Assembly: GCA_002733215.1 (NCBI GenBank)
Contig: NVUY01000002.1
Span: 2,264-66,263 of the forward strand
From: Sulfurovum sp.
GTDB taxonomy: Bacteria; Campylobacterota; Campylobacteria; Campylobacterales; Sulfurovaceae
DNA length: 64,000 nt
Reading direction: 5' to 3'
Both the position numbers and the translations under genes were made by a program. This document shows, piece by piece, positions 36,885 to 45,097 of the stretch. How positions within the stretch are numbered: position 1 is the first letter of the stretch; every line of letters starts with the position of its first letter. The notes below the pieces were generated by a model. That model was not told where the DNA came from, searched no databases, and worked only from the letters and a program-made list of their open reading frames with translations.

Positions 36885-37540
36885 AAATTTCAAATAAACA
36901 AACAAGAGCATTTACTATGATAGAGCTGGTTTTTGTTATTGTCGTGATAGGTATCCTTGCTGCACTTGCTCTTCCAAGATTGGAACGTGATATCAGACAG
37001 GAAGCAGCGGACAATATACTCTCTGCAATACGATACACACAGCATTTGGCATTGACTGATAACAAGACTGATCCTTTTGATTTGACTTGGCAAAAAAAGC
37101 TCTGGGCAATACGTTTTGACTCAGATACTGAAGGTGGATTTTTATATAAAGTTGCATCCAATACCAGTGGTAACAACATAGCAAAATCAGAATCTGCGAT
37201 CGACCCTAGCAATGGAAAACACATGTTTGCCAGTAATAATACACTCCAAGCTGATGAAAGTCCAAATGTACTTCTTGGAAAAAAATACGGTATTGATACT
37301 GTTGATTTTACAAATTGTGAATCCACTGCAAATGGTAATAATGCATCTACACATATTGCATTTGATCACTTAGGCAGACCCCATAAAGGTGTATATAACA
37401 TAGCAAAAAATGATTATCGTACGGTGATGACAGCTAACTGTATTATTAGCTTCGGTTTTGAAGATGGTTCCGCAAACTTGGACATTAACATTTCAAAAGA
37501 AACAGGCTATGCATTCATTGTAGGACAAGAAGACTCATAA
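36881..37540 (+). CDS. Prepilin-like protein 4 (FimU/GspH-like)
   Basis: A 219-aa prepilin: MKISNKQTRA, then FTMIELVFVIVVIGILAALALPRLERDIRQEAADNILSAIRYTQHLALTDNK. The LPRL...AADNILSAIRYTQHLAL part is characteristic of GspH/FimT/FimU minor pilins. The mature domain has Cys residues at FTNCES and TANCIISFG. Overlaps gene 3 by 4 nt (ATGA). Last gene of the riboswitch-controlled operon; no assembly ATPase, platform protein or prepilin peptidase is encoded in this window. Confidence 0.85.
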   Translation: MKISNKQTRAFTMIELVFVIVVIGILAALALPRLERDIRQEAADNILSAIRYTQHLALTDNKTDPFDLTWQKKLWAIRFDSDTEGGFLYKVASNTSGNNIAKSESAIDPSNGKHMFASNNTLQADESPNVLLGKKYGIDTVDFTNCESTANGNNASTHIAFDHLGRPHKGVYNIAKNDYRTVMTANCIISFGFEDGSANLDINISKETGYAFIVGQEDS

Positions 37541-37541
37541 A

Positions 37542-37568
37542 ACAGCCTTGGGTAAATGGGGACAGGCT
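37542..37568 (+). terminator. Hairpin after the prepilin operon, weak terminator candidate
   Basis: CAGCCT and AGGCTG arms start 2 nt after the last prepilin stop, but no T-run follows. The segment AATGGGGACAGGCTGAATT also resembles sequences found near REP-associated transposases, so it could be a repeat remnant. Confidence 0.35.
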
Positions 37569-37698
37569 GAATTAATTTGCTAGCAGATTACGATATTTTT
37601 TCATATAAGCATCAGGCAATAAAATACACCTCTAATATCTCTAAAAAAGGCACTACCTAAACCGAGAAAAACCTTTTCAAACACTTGCACTACTTGCG

Positions 37699-38251
37699 TT
37701 AAACTCTGTATTTGCCAAACACTGCTGCAAAATCCACAGAGGCAGGACATTCTGTCTCTTTAAAGTCAAAACGTTCGGTGTCGCACTCTGCTACTTTTTT
37801 ATATGTACCATTTTCCAGATGATAGATTCTGGCTACTAAGTCGTCAGGGTAGACCAAAATATAGTATTTTACACCCTCCTCTTCGTAGATCTCGTACTTT
37901 AAACCTTCATCTTTTTTTGCAGTAGAAGGAGAGATAACTTCAAAGATGATCTCAGGTGTCTTTGAGATGTATTTTGGGTTGCTGTCGTGACAGACTAGAG
38001 AAACATCTGATTTAAGTATAGTGTCTGAACTCACTTTCCAGTCTGTGTCTATAAGCACTTCGCACTCTGGACATTTTCCTATATGTTTCAAGAGTTCATT
38101 AAAAAGCAAACCTATCAATATCTGATGCTTCTTCACAGGTGCAAGCCATCGCATAAGCAATGCCATCTATAAGCTCCCATTCTCCCTCCCACAGTAAGTA
38201 GTCGTCATAGCGATAGTGCGGCAAGTACGCTTCTTTTTTAACTGCCGGCAT
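37699..38251 (-). pseudogene. Uma2 family gene, copy 4, frameshifted
   Basis: The N-terminal frame MPAVKKEAYLPHYRYDDYLLWEGEWELIDGIAYAMA breaks near 38140. The rest, APVKKHQILIGLLFNELLKHIGKCPECEVLIDTDWK...PEIIFEVISPSTAKKDEGLKYEIYEEEGVKYYILVYP, is in another frame. Other copies read AMAPAP at the junction, so a loss of 2 nt (or gain of 1) explains the break. The RPD segment is altered too (LKSDVSLVC). The start at 38251 has AAGGATC upstream. Confidence 0.82.
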
Positions 38252-38328
38252 CCGGGATCCTTTTTGTTTTATTATAACATAGTTCTTTTGGGTGCTCTTG
38301 AGATTTTTTATGCAAAATCTAAGTATGG

Positions 38329-38334
38329 TATAAT
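38329..38334 (+). promoter_or_regulatory. -10 box (TGGTATAAT) of Uma2 copy 5
   Basis: Extended -10 element 36 nt before the ATG at 38370. Confidence 0.5.
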
Positions 38335-38369
38335 ATAAAAATATCAACTACGTTCCATAAGGACATAAA

Positions 38370-38906
38370 ATGAGTAATTTAGCCTATCAAGAAAAATACA
38401 CTGCCAACGATCATAGCCACTGGAAAGGAGATTGGGAGCTTATATATGGAGATGCCTATGCAATGGTACCATCTCCCATGGTGACACACCAACTAGTAAG
38501 CTCAAATATTGTTTATGCACTAAAAAATGCTGTAAGTAATTGTAGTGACTGCATGGTACTAAGTGAGATAGATTATGAGGTATCAACCGATACTGTACTA
38601 AGACCAGATGTGGTATTGATATGCAAACCTATCGATGAAAAATTAAATAAAACACCCGAAATAATATTTGAAGTACTGTCGGCGTCAACCACAAGAAGAG
38701 ACGAAACAGTCAAGTTCGATATATACCAAAGAGAGGGAGTTGCCTATTATGTACTTGTAAATCCTCTAGAAAAAATAGCAAAAGTTTACAGACTAGCAGA
38801 TAGTGGAAGTTATATAAAGCAGGGAGATTTTAGCGACGATTTTTATCATTTCGACATAAGTATCTGCACTTTTGATCTTAATTTTTCTACCATATGGAGA
38901 CGATAA
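38370..38906 (+). CDS. Uma2 family (DUF820) endonuclease-like protein, copy 5
   Basis: Intact 178-aa Uma2 protein: HSHWKGDWELIYGDAYAMVPSPMVTHQ, LRPDVVLICKPID, PEIIFEVLSASTTRRDETVKFDIYQREGVAYYVLVNP. The usual LSPST is LSAST here and WELI(E/D)G is WELIYG, so an early acidic position differs from the other copies. It is divergent from the frameshifted copy 4, mirroring the arrangement of two copies at 25.9-27.0 kb. Function of the family remains unproven. Confidence 0.85.
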   Translation: MSNLAYQEKYTANDHSHWKGDWELIYGDAYAMVPSPMVTHQLVSSNIVYALKNAVSNCSDCMVLSEIDYEVSTDTVLRPDVVLICKPIDEKLNKTPEIIFEVLSASTTRRDETVKFDIYQREGVAYYVLVNPLEKIAKVYRLADSGSYIKQGDFSDDFYHFDISICTFDLNFSTIWRR

Positions 38907-38997
38907 CTTTTTCTCTATTTACCCACCATTAAGCAACTTAAGTTACAATTAAGTATGAGTATTTTGATGCTCATATCTTATAACTAAAGGAATTATC

Positions 38998-39534
38998 ATG
39001 AAACGTAGTATTACAGGTAGACATTTTGAATTAACAGAAGCTATTAAAAATTATGCAGAAGCTGCGGTTGATGTCTTGGACAAATATAATCTTGACATCA
39101 CCACAGCCAATACCGTTATTTCAAAATCTGAAAAAAAAGGGTTTACCGTTGAATTCATCGTTAACTTAAAAGATAAAAACACCATCGTAATCACACAAAA
39201 TGATAAAGATGTCTATGCAGCGATAGACCTTGCCATTGAAAGGTTAAAAAAATCACTTAGAAGACATGCCGATAAGATCAAAGGACATAGGATAACAAGC
39301 TTTAAAGACTTGGGAACTGAGGCTGAAGCGGTAATGGAACAACTTGATTACCTTGACCAGAATGACGCAGATATCGTACCAATGGACCTTGTACTTCACA
39401 AACCTATGGATTTTGATGAAGCGATAGATGCACTGAAAGCAGAGAAAAAAAGACAATTTATTGTATTTAATGACAATGACGGTCTCATGCGTGTCATGTA
39501 TAAAAGAGCCGATGGGAAATTCGGACTTTATTAA
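38998..39534 (+). CDS. hpf: Ribosome hibernation promoting factor, long form
   Basis: A 178-aa ribosome-associated protein. Residues 1-100 form the S30AE/HPF domain (MKRSITGRHFELTEAIKNYAEAAVDVLDKY... AAIDLAIERLKKSLRRHADKIKGH) that blocks the decoding centre. Residues 115-178 are the C-terminal dimerisation domain of long HPF (IVPMDLVLHKPMDFDEAIDALKAEKKRQFIVFNDNDGLMRVMYKRADGKFGLY) that joins two 70S ribosomes. AAAGGAATT precedes the ATG. Stands alone between a Uma2 gene and a TA pair. Confidence 0.96.
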   Translation: MKRSITGRHFELTEAIKNYAEAAVDVLDKYNLDITTANTVISKSEKKGFTVEFIVNLKDKNTIVITQNDKDVYAAIDLAIERLKKSLRRHADKIKGHRITSFKDLGTEAEAVMEQLDYLDQNDADIVPMDLVLHKPMDFDEAIDALKAEKKRQFIVFNDNDGLMRVMYKRADGKFGLY

Positions 39535-39573
39535 CGGTCATGTGCAGGGGCAAGCCTATGTGTTTGTCCTTAT

Positions 39574-39831
39574 TTAATCATAAATTTTTTTACGATGCCC
39601 TACTTTCACTATGTAAACTATCAATTTATCATCTTCTATCCTATATAAAATTCTATACCCACCTACCCTTACCCTATACTTTTCATCAGCAGTAAGTTTT
39701 TTACATCCATGAGGTCTAGGTTCAGCAGACAAAGATTGAATTTTACTAAGTATACGCTTCAAGACTAACTTTGGAAGTTTTTCTATCTCTTTAGAAGCGC
39801 TCTTTTTGATTTCAATACTATAACTTACCAT
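39574..39831 (-). CDS. RelE/ParE family toxin
   Basis: An 85-aa basic protein: MVSYSIEIKKSASKEIEKLPKLVLKRILSKIQSLSAEPRPHGCKKLTADEKYRVRVGGYRILYRIEDDKLIVYIVKVGHRKKIYD. The YRVRVGGYRILYRI...VGHRKKIY pattern is that of RelE mRNA interferases, with the basic and aromatic residues intact. Start overlaps the antitoxin gene by 14 nt. Likely functional. Confidence 0.92.
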   Translation of the reverse strand: MVSYSIEIKKSASKEIEKLPKLVLKRILSKIQSLSAEPRPHGCKKLTADEKYRVRVGGYRILYRIEDDKLIVYIVKVGHRKKIYD

Positions 39832-40042
39832 CAGCCTCTAACTTTTTCATAAAACTTTCAAAAGAGATGCTCTCTTCATCTTTTCTCTCTTCAAACACTT
39901 TCAAATCTTGGCTATCTTCTCTAAATGAGTCAATAACCAATGCATTAATAAGCTGAGAAACAGAATGAGAAGTTTCGACCGCTTTTAGTTTTAAAAGTTT
40001 AAGAATATCTTCTTCAAATGTAACAGTTGTACGAACAGACAT
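39818..40042 (-). CDS. Ribbon-helix-helix antitoxin of the RelE pair
   Basis: A 74-aa protein: the N-terminal MSVRTTVTFEEDILKLLKLKAVETSHSVSQLINALVIDSF is a CopG-like ribbon-helix-helix DNA-binding fold, and the acidic C-terminus would bind the toxin. It is upstream of the toxin gene, and such pairs normally repress their own promoter. Confidence 0.88.
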   Translation of the reverse strand: MSVRTTVTFEEDILKLLKLKAVETSHSVSQLINALVIDSFREDSQDLKVFEERKDEESISFESFMKKLEADGKL

Positions 40043-40095
40043 AGTTTTTCCTTTTTATTTGCATTATAGCATATTGATGCAAAGATGTATATAGC

Positions 40096-42006
40096 CTAAC
40101 TTCCCACCCTCTCTTTAGCAACAGCCACAATCTCTTCATCTTCCCCCATATCGAGCCACTTAAACTTTTGCCCGCTTTGAATCGTACCATCTAAGATATC
40201 TCCAGAGTCACGAAACTTCAGATCTAGTTTTGCGATGTCAAAGCCATTGGTAGTTTTGGTAAACTGTTCGAGTCTAAAGTTATTTGTAGTGTTGCTGTAG
40301 AGGTAACACCAAGACTTTAAACCGTTTCTTCCTACTCTTCCTCTCAATTGATGCAGAGTCGCCAGTCCAAGCCGTTCTGCACCTACTATCACGATAAGCG
40401 TGAGCTTCGGTAAAGAAATACCAACTTCAACCACTGTGGTGGCTAAAAGTATGTTCCCTTTTTCTCTAAATTCGAGCAACACTTCCTCTTTTTGTTTGTC
40501 TTTACCATGTGTCACATAGACAGCATCAAATTTCTCTTCCCAAAATGCCCGACTCTCTTCCAAAGACTGATACGGCACTTCTGTACTCTTTTCTACCAAA
40601 GGGTAGATGATGAGTACTTGATGTTTTTGGCTTATCTCTTCTTTGATATGTGTCAGCAAGTTTGGGAAATCCTGCTTACCTATGGTTTGCGTAAGTACTT
40701 CTCTCTCAAACGGTGTGGTTGTGATGAGAGAAACATCCAGCAGTTCAGACTGCATCATAGCCTGTGTTCTGGGAATCGGTGTGGCAGAAAATTGTAGAAA
40801 ATGTGGTTTTTTAAGTAGAGGGGTCTGGTGATTATGATTTGTCGCCTCAGGCGATGACGATAAATCATTTAGTGATTTATCGTATAAGCCTGTTGGGCAA
40901 AAATCATTATCACCTGACTCCCTCGGTTTAACTGAAACCAATGCCTCAAGACTAGCCCTTTGTTTCGTTCCAAAACGATGCTGTTCATCTACCATTACTA
41001 GTGAAACTTGTGGTAAATCTTTCTTAAAAATCAAAGCATGTGTACCTATAATAAAATCTGCTTCTGTATAATCTCCCCTATTTTTACCCTGCATCACCAA
41101 AGCCACTTTCACCTCTTTAGGTAAATGTTTGCATGCTTCCTCATAAAGCTGCAAAGCAAGCAAAGAAGTGGGTGCCATCAAAATACTTTTATGCGGCAGT
41201 GCCATCATCACCGAAGCCAGGATGACCATCGTTTTACCCGAACCCACATCTCCTACGACCATTCGCTTGGCTGCTTTTAGATCTGTGGATAAGTCTTGCT
41301 TTATATCTCCTATGACTTCATTCTGTTCTTTTGTTAACATAAATGGCAAGTTGTCTATAAAAGGTTTACTGTCTCCTGAAAGTGCATGAAGCGCAGGGAA
41401 ATCTGCTCTTTTCCCCCGCAGTTTTTTAAGATGGTTGAAGGCTTCTATAAATTTCAATACGTTGACAAACTCCAGCTTGAATGTACCGTTCGCATAGATT
41501 TCTTCCATACTTTTTGGAAAATGCATGTGCATCAATGTCGCCACTTCTCTAGAATCCAAACCTTCATTAAATAAGTTCTGTTCACTGACATAAACCTCTA
41601 TAAGCGAAGCGATCTCAGACTCTTTGAGCACGGTTTTGTACTTAGGGGTTATCTTGCCTATCTGTTTAATAGATTTTGGCTGAGACATTTGCAGATAGCC
41701 TTTATACTCTTCCAACTTTCCCTGAATAACATGACTAGAACCCACTTCAAAAAGTTTATGATGGTAAGGAGTCACACGGAAAAAAGTGGAAGAGAGACGT
41801 CTTCCTGACAGAGTAAGATTGAAAGTCACACGAAGTTTCCCTGCATAGATAGAGGAATCTACAACTTTGGCTTCTACAGTATTGACCTTGCCTAGTTCCA
41901 ATCTGGTAGAGAGTGTTGTATCATTATAGGAGGAAGGGATAATAAGTGCCAGGTCAAGCAGCGTATGGATCTTAAGTTTTTTAAAGAGTTGCTTTGCTTC
42001 TTTCAT
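40096..42006 (-). CDS. recG: ATP-dependent DNA helicase RecG (with a palindromic insertion)
   Basis: Branched-DNA helicase that remodels stalled forks, 636 aa. The N-terminal wedge/OB domain is shorter than in E. coli. Walker A is VGDVGSGKT, the box II is DEQH (VMVDEQHRFGTKQR), motif III is FSATPIPRT, and motif VI is HQLRGRVGRNG. Between DEQHRFG and SATPIPRT there are about 30 extra residues (from SGDNDFCPTGLYDK to ATNHNHQ) encoded by a cloverleaf-like palindrome at 40827-40914. The frame is kept, so the protein may tolerate it as a loop. Downstream of the M16 and mqnC genes on the same strand. Confidence 0.95.
   Translation of the reverse strand: MKEAKQLFKKLKIHTLLDLALIIPSSYNDTTLSTRLELGKVNTVEAKVVDSSIYAGKLRVTFNLTLSGRRLSSTFFRVTPYHHKLFEVGSSHVIQGKLEEYKGYLQMSQPKSIKQIGKITPKYKTVLKESEIASLIEVYVSEQNLFNEGLDSREVATLMHMHFPKSMEEIYANGTFKLEFVNVLKFIEAFNHLKKLRGKRADFPALHALSGDSKPFIDNLPFMLTKEQNEVIGDIKQDLSTDLKAAKRMVVGDVGSGKTMVILASVMMALPHKSILMAPTSLLALQLYEEACKHLPKEVKVALVMQGKNRGDYTEADFIIGTHALIFKKDLPQVSLVMVDEQHRFGTKQRASLEALVSVKPRESGDNDFCPTGLYDKSLNDLSSSPEATNHNHQTPLLKKPHFLQFSATPIPRTQAMMQSELLDVSLITTTPFEREVLTQTIGKQDFPNLLTHIKEEISQKHQVLIIYPLVEKSTEVPYQSLEESRAFWEEKFDAVYVTHGKDKQKEEVLLEFREKGNILLATTVVEVGISLPKLTLIVIVGAERLGLATLHQLRGRVGRNGLKSWCYLYSNTTNNFRLEQFTKTTNGFDIAKLDLKFRDSGDILDGTIQSGQKFKWLDMGEDEEIVAVAKERVGS
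40827..40914 (-). repeat. Cloverleaf-like palindromic insertion inside recG
   Basis: Outer arms GGTGATTATGATTT and AAATCATTATCACC (13 of 14 pair) enclose three hairpins: TCGCC-TCA-GGCGA (40842-40854), CGATAAATCA-TTTAG-TGATTTATCG (40858-40882) and GCC-TGTTG-GGC (40888-40898). The insertion is in frame and adds about 30 residues. It is structurally similar in idea to the protein-coding palindromic elements of Rickettsia; no sequence relation is claimed. Confidence 0.75.
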
Positions 42007-42024
42007 GGTGAACTCCAGAAAACT

Positions 42025-42053
42025 CTCGTTCCTATGCTTTGCGTGGGAACGAG
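42025..42053. repeat. CTCGTTCC-type palindrome
   Basis: CTCGTTCC and GGGAACGAG arms, 20 nt upstream of the recG start. Confidence 0.65.
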
Positions 42054-42131
42054 GTTTATGTTATATTTAGAAGTCAATTATAACGAAGCTTTGAATAACT
42101 AAGAAAAAATATGTCAAATTGTCATGTTTTT

Positions 42132-42245
42132 GTAGGGTGGGTTTTTATCGAAGTGTATGCTTTTGGCACAACCCACAAACAATTGCTTTCAATTGATATA
42201 GACTATTTCGCTTAGCTCATCCGTGGGTTGGAAAACCCACGCTAC
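42132..42245. repeat. GTAGGGTGGGTTTT / AAAACCCACGCTAC repeat pair
   Basis: GTAGGGTGGGTTTT on the left and CGTGGGTTGGAAAACCCACGCTAC on the right; the right half is itself a hairpin. It fills most of the 243-nt gap between the M16-like gene and recG, in which I see no gene. Confidence 0.6.
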
Positions 42246-42249
42246 AGAA

Positions 42250-43539
42250 TTATGATTTCTTTTTTGTCACGATACTGAAAGAGAGTTCTGACAGCTCTTT
42301 ATGTGATGTGATAAAGCTATTCATCTCTTCAAGTGTAACACTTTCAATTTTCTTTAACTGCTCTTTGGAAAAACCAAGTGGTCTTCCATAATAGTAGTCA
42401 TTATAGGCACGCTGAAGTCTTTGGGAGAGTGTCTCTGTACGCAGAGGCTCAGAACCCAGTAAAAACTTCTTCGTATCATCCAGCTCTTTCTGAGTAATAC
42501 CCTTTTTCACAAACGTATCTACCACTTCCTGGATCAAGTTTTTTGCTTCATCCTGAGTAGAGAGTTTTGTTTGCAGGTATCCGCTCAAGTAAGAGACAGG
42601 TTTGGTACGTCTCAGTGAAGCATACACGCCATAAGTCAATCCGCGCTTGACACGTATCTCTTCCATAAGTCGTGAACCAAACCCCGCACCACCAAGCAAG
42701 TACTCTGCTATCTTTGCTTTGTACTGGTCTTCTTCTTTATAAGAGTAGTTAAAAGGTGATCCAAAAAAGATGTAAGCCTGCTGCGTATCTTCATCTATGA
42801 GTACCAGCTCTTTTAACTCGGAAGCTTTTATCTTTTTCATTTCTCTGCTTTGTACTTTTGGAAAAGCGGCAATGATCTCTCTAAGGTATTTCTCTGCTTC
42901 CTTAAAGCTGATATCTCCCCCCACCAAACCTATGACATTGTTATACCCTAGGTGTGTAGAGATAAATGTTTTAATGTCATCCAATGACATATTTTCTATA
43001 CTCTCTAAGGTACCGTCATAAGGTCTTGCCAAAGCAGAACCTTTAAAAAGTGTTTCCCGTAAAGAACTGGCTGCAATGTAATCAAAGTCACCTTTTTTTT
43101 GTGTCAGCCAACCTATCTTTTGATGTTTGATCTGATCAAGCGCTTCTTGCGTATAATTTGGATCGTTCAACAGTTCCACTAAACGTTCTACCGCATAAGG
43201 GAACTCACTTTTTAACGCAGAAACTTCAATAATAAAACTTTCACGCCCTACATGCGCTCCTAACTCTACAGCATGGGCATCAAGCTTTGTAGCAAAGCCT
43301 ATACTTCCCTCTTTTGATGTACCTTCATTCATCAGTCTTGCAGACATATCTGCCAAACCGTCTATCGTATTGTTCAAATGTCCTGCATTTGTAAACACAA
43401 GTTGAATAGAAACGATAGGAATATAGTCCCCCTCTTCAAATACAACAGGTACTTTTGCATCTTTTATCTGTATATCGGTCACTGATGTTGCCATTAAGGC
43501 TCCTTGTAGTAGTAATAATAAAATCAATATTTTTTTCAT
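42250..43539 (-). CDS. M16 peptidase family protein lacking the zinc site
   Basis: Exported or periplasmic protein of 429 aa with a signal peptide (MKKILILLLLLQGALMATS). The fold is that of M16 (pitrilysin/PqqF) proteins: PVVFEEGDYIPIVSIQLVF, then NNTIDGLADMSARLMNEGT where active enzymes have the HxxEH zinc motif, and a C-terminal M16 domain with RVKRGLTYGVYASLRR. The missing HxxEH (here LADMS) means it is probably a non-catalytic partner or has lost activity. It starts 16 nt downstream of mqnC on the same strand, in the mqnC-M16-recG order. Confidence 0.88.
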   Translation of the reverse strand: MKKILILLLLLQGALMATSVTDIQIKDAKVPVVFEEGDYIPIVSIQLVFTNAGHLNNTIDGLADMSARLMNEGTSKEGSIGFATKLDAHAVELGAHVGRESFIIEVSALKSEFPYAVERLVELLNDPNYTQEALDQIKHQKIGWLTQKKGDFDYIAASSLRETLFKGSALARPYDGTLESIENMSLDDIKTFISTHLGYNNVIGLVGGDISFKEAEKYLREIIAAFPKVQSREMKKIKASELKELVLIDEDTQQAYIFFGSPFNYSYKEEDQYKAKIAEYLLGGAGFGSRLMEEIRVKRGLTYGVYASLRRTKPVSYLSGYLQTKLSTQDEAKNLIQEVVDTFVKKGITQKELDDTKKFLLGSEPLRTETLSQRLQRAYNDYYYGRPLGFSKEQLKKIESVTLEEMNSFITSHKELSELSFSIVTKKKS

Positions 43540-43555
43540 TTAGTTTCCTATAAGA

Positions 43556-44617
43556 TTAATATCTTTCTAAAATATCATAAGCAGTATTGCGCTTGGCAGG
43601 CTGTTCCCCAACATCACGAATCAACGTGATCATCTCATCCTGATTCATCTCATTTTTGGCACCCGCAGCAGAAACAACGTTTTCTTCCATCATGGTAGAG
43701 CCAAGGTCATTGGCCCCAAAAAGGAGTGCCATTTGCCCGACGTAAGAGCCTTGTGTCACCCATGAACTTTGGATGTTGGGTACATTGTCCAAGAAGAGTC
43801 TTGCCACAGCCAAATATCGAAGATACTGGTTAGGTGTTGTTTTCGTAATAGTCGGCAATTCACGCTTTAACTGTGTATTGTCACTTTGATAGGACCACAT
43901 GATAAAGGCTCTAAAGCCACCTGTTTCATCTTGAAGTTGACGTACATAGTCCCAATGCTCGACGATCTCACGTATCGTCTCTACTGTACCATACATCATC
44001 GTAGCAGTAGACTTGATGCCAAGCTTATGTGCCTGACGATGTACTTCTAGCCACTGATCTTTATCGTGTTTTTTAGGTGCGATGATGTCACGCACTCTGT
44101 CTGAAAGTATCTCTGCACCGGCACCCGGTATAGAGGAAAGACCTTTAGCTTTTAGTCTTCTCAGTACTTCTGATATACTGATCTTTGAACGGTTGGCGAT
44201 ATAGTCTATCTCTATAGATGAAAAACCGTGAATGGTCACTTTCGGATATTTTTGAGAGATATGTTCCACCAGATCTTCATACCACTCTATCTCAAGTTTA
44301 GGATGCACCCCTCCCTGAAACAGTATCTGCGTACCACCGATGGCTAAAAGTTCATCTATCTTCTGATCTATTTCCTCAAAACTCAGGATATAAGCATTTT
44401 CTTTTTTCTCATGGGTGTAAAAAGCACAAAACTTACAGTCCACCCAGCAGATGTTCGTATAATTAATGTTTCTGTCCACGACAAAAGTAGTCACACCTTT
44501 GGGATGCATCTCTCTTTTACGAGCGAGTGCCATTTTACCAAGCGTTTTCAGATCTGCTTTTTCTATGAGCTCCACAGCTTCATCAATGGTCATACGTTTT
44601 GTTATCGGGCTAGTCAT
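43556..44617 (-). CDS. mqnC: Cyclic dehypoxanthine futalosine synthase (menaquinone synthesis)
   Basis: Radical SAM enzyme of 353 aa in the futalosine route to menaquinone, the quinone of Campylobacterota respiration. The 4Fe-4S cluster motif CWVDCKFC (CxxxCxxC) follows NINYTN. Other family marks are GGTQILFQGGVHP, GFSSIEIDYIA, GAGAEILSDRVRDIIAP, and MWSYQSDNTQLKRELP. The ORF track start at 44647 lies inside a palindromic repeat; the ATG at 44617 has AAGGA upstream and is preferred. The gene follows nusB. Confidence 0.93.
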   Translation of the reverse strand: MTSPITKRMTIDEAVELIEKADLKTLGKMALARKREMHPKGVTTFVVDRNINYTNICWVDCKFCAFYTHEKKENAYILSFEEIDQKIDELLAIGGTQILFQGGVHPKLEIEWYEDLVEHISQKYPKVTIHGFSSIEIDYIANRSKISISEVLRRLKAKGLSSIPGAGAEILSDRVRDIIAPKKHDKDQWLEVHRQAHKLGIKSTATMMYGTVETIREIVEHWDYVRQLQDETGGFRAFIMWSYQSDNTQLKRELPTITKTTPNQYLRYLAVARLFLDNVPNIQSSWVTQGSYVGQMALLFGANDLGSTMMEENVVSAAGAKNEMNQDEMITLIRDVGEQPAKRNTAYDILERY

Positions 44618-44630
44618 ATATCCTTCTTCC

Positions 44631-44656
44631 GTAGGGTGCGTATTCACGCACCTTAC
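44631..44656. repeat. Palindrome GTAGGGTGCGTATTCACGCACCTTAC
   Basis: GGTGCGT and ACGCACC arms with a 3-4-nt centre, between nusB and mqnC; it covers the nusB stop codon region. Confidence 0.7.
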
Positions 44657-45057
44657 ACGTCTTTTTTCTCACCAAGTGCATCAAGAACACCATTAATAAA
44701 CTGTGGTGACTTCTCATCAGCCAGTGTTTTTGCCAGTTCAACCGCTTCGTTGATGATGATCGCTTTGTCTGTCTTGGCAACCAGTATTTCATAGGCACCT
44801 AAACGCATAATGGCTTTTTCTACTTTTCCGATGCTATTATAATCCCAGTCTTTCAAATGTTCTTCTATCTGGGCATCTATCATCTCAAGATTTTCAATGG
44901 TCCCTTCAAACAGAGCATTAGAAAACTCTCTTTGTTTGTTGCGGATCTTACCCTCTTCCAAAATTTCATCTGAAAAGGTTGCAATGTTTTCATTCCCCAG
45001 GTCATAAGCATAAAGTAAACCTACAACTGCAGTACGTGCTTGATGTCTTGTTGCCAT
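44653..45057 (-). CDS. nusB: Transcription antitermination factor NusB
   Basis: A 134-aa helical protein acting in rRNA antitermination with NusE, NusA and NusG. MATRHQARTAVVGLLYAYDLGN is the standard start, with the Arg-rich RNA contact; IGKVEKAIMRLGAYEIL and IINEAVELAKTLADEKSPQFINGVLDAL are the family signatures. Located after ribH, a common Campylobacterota order, with a palindrome between. Confidence 0.96.
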   Translation of the reverse strand: MATRHQARTAVVGLLYAYDLGNENIATFSDEILEEGKIRNKQREFSNALFEGTIENLEMIDAQIEEHLKDWDYNSIGKVEKAIMRLGAYEILVAKTDKAIIINEAVELAKTLADEKSPQFINGVLDALGEKKDV

Positions 45058-45069
45058 ATTTTTCCTTTT

Positions 45070-45093
45070 GTAGGCTCGGTTTACCGAGCCTAC
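45070..45093. repeat. Perfect palindrome GTAGGCTCGGT-TT-ACCGAGCCTAC
   Basis: Eleven-base perfect arms, between ribH and nusB on the minus strand. Same word as at 58459. Confidence 0.75.
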
Positions 45094-45097
45094 GCAT

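Noticed and set aside
36850-37326. 158-aa minus-strand ORF over the prepilin genes
   Set aside because: Antisense shadow of prepilin 4, whose N-terminus and gene overlap are clear.
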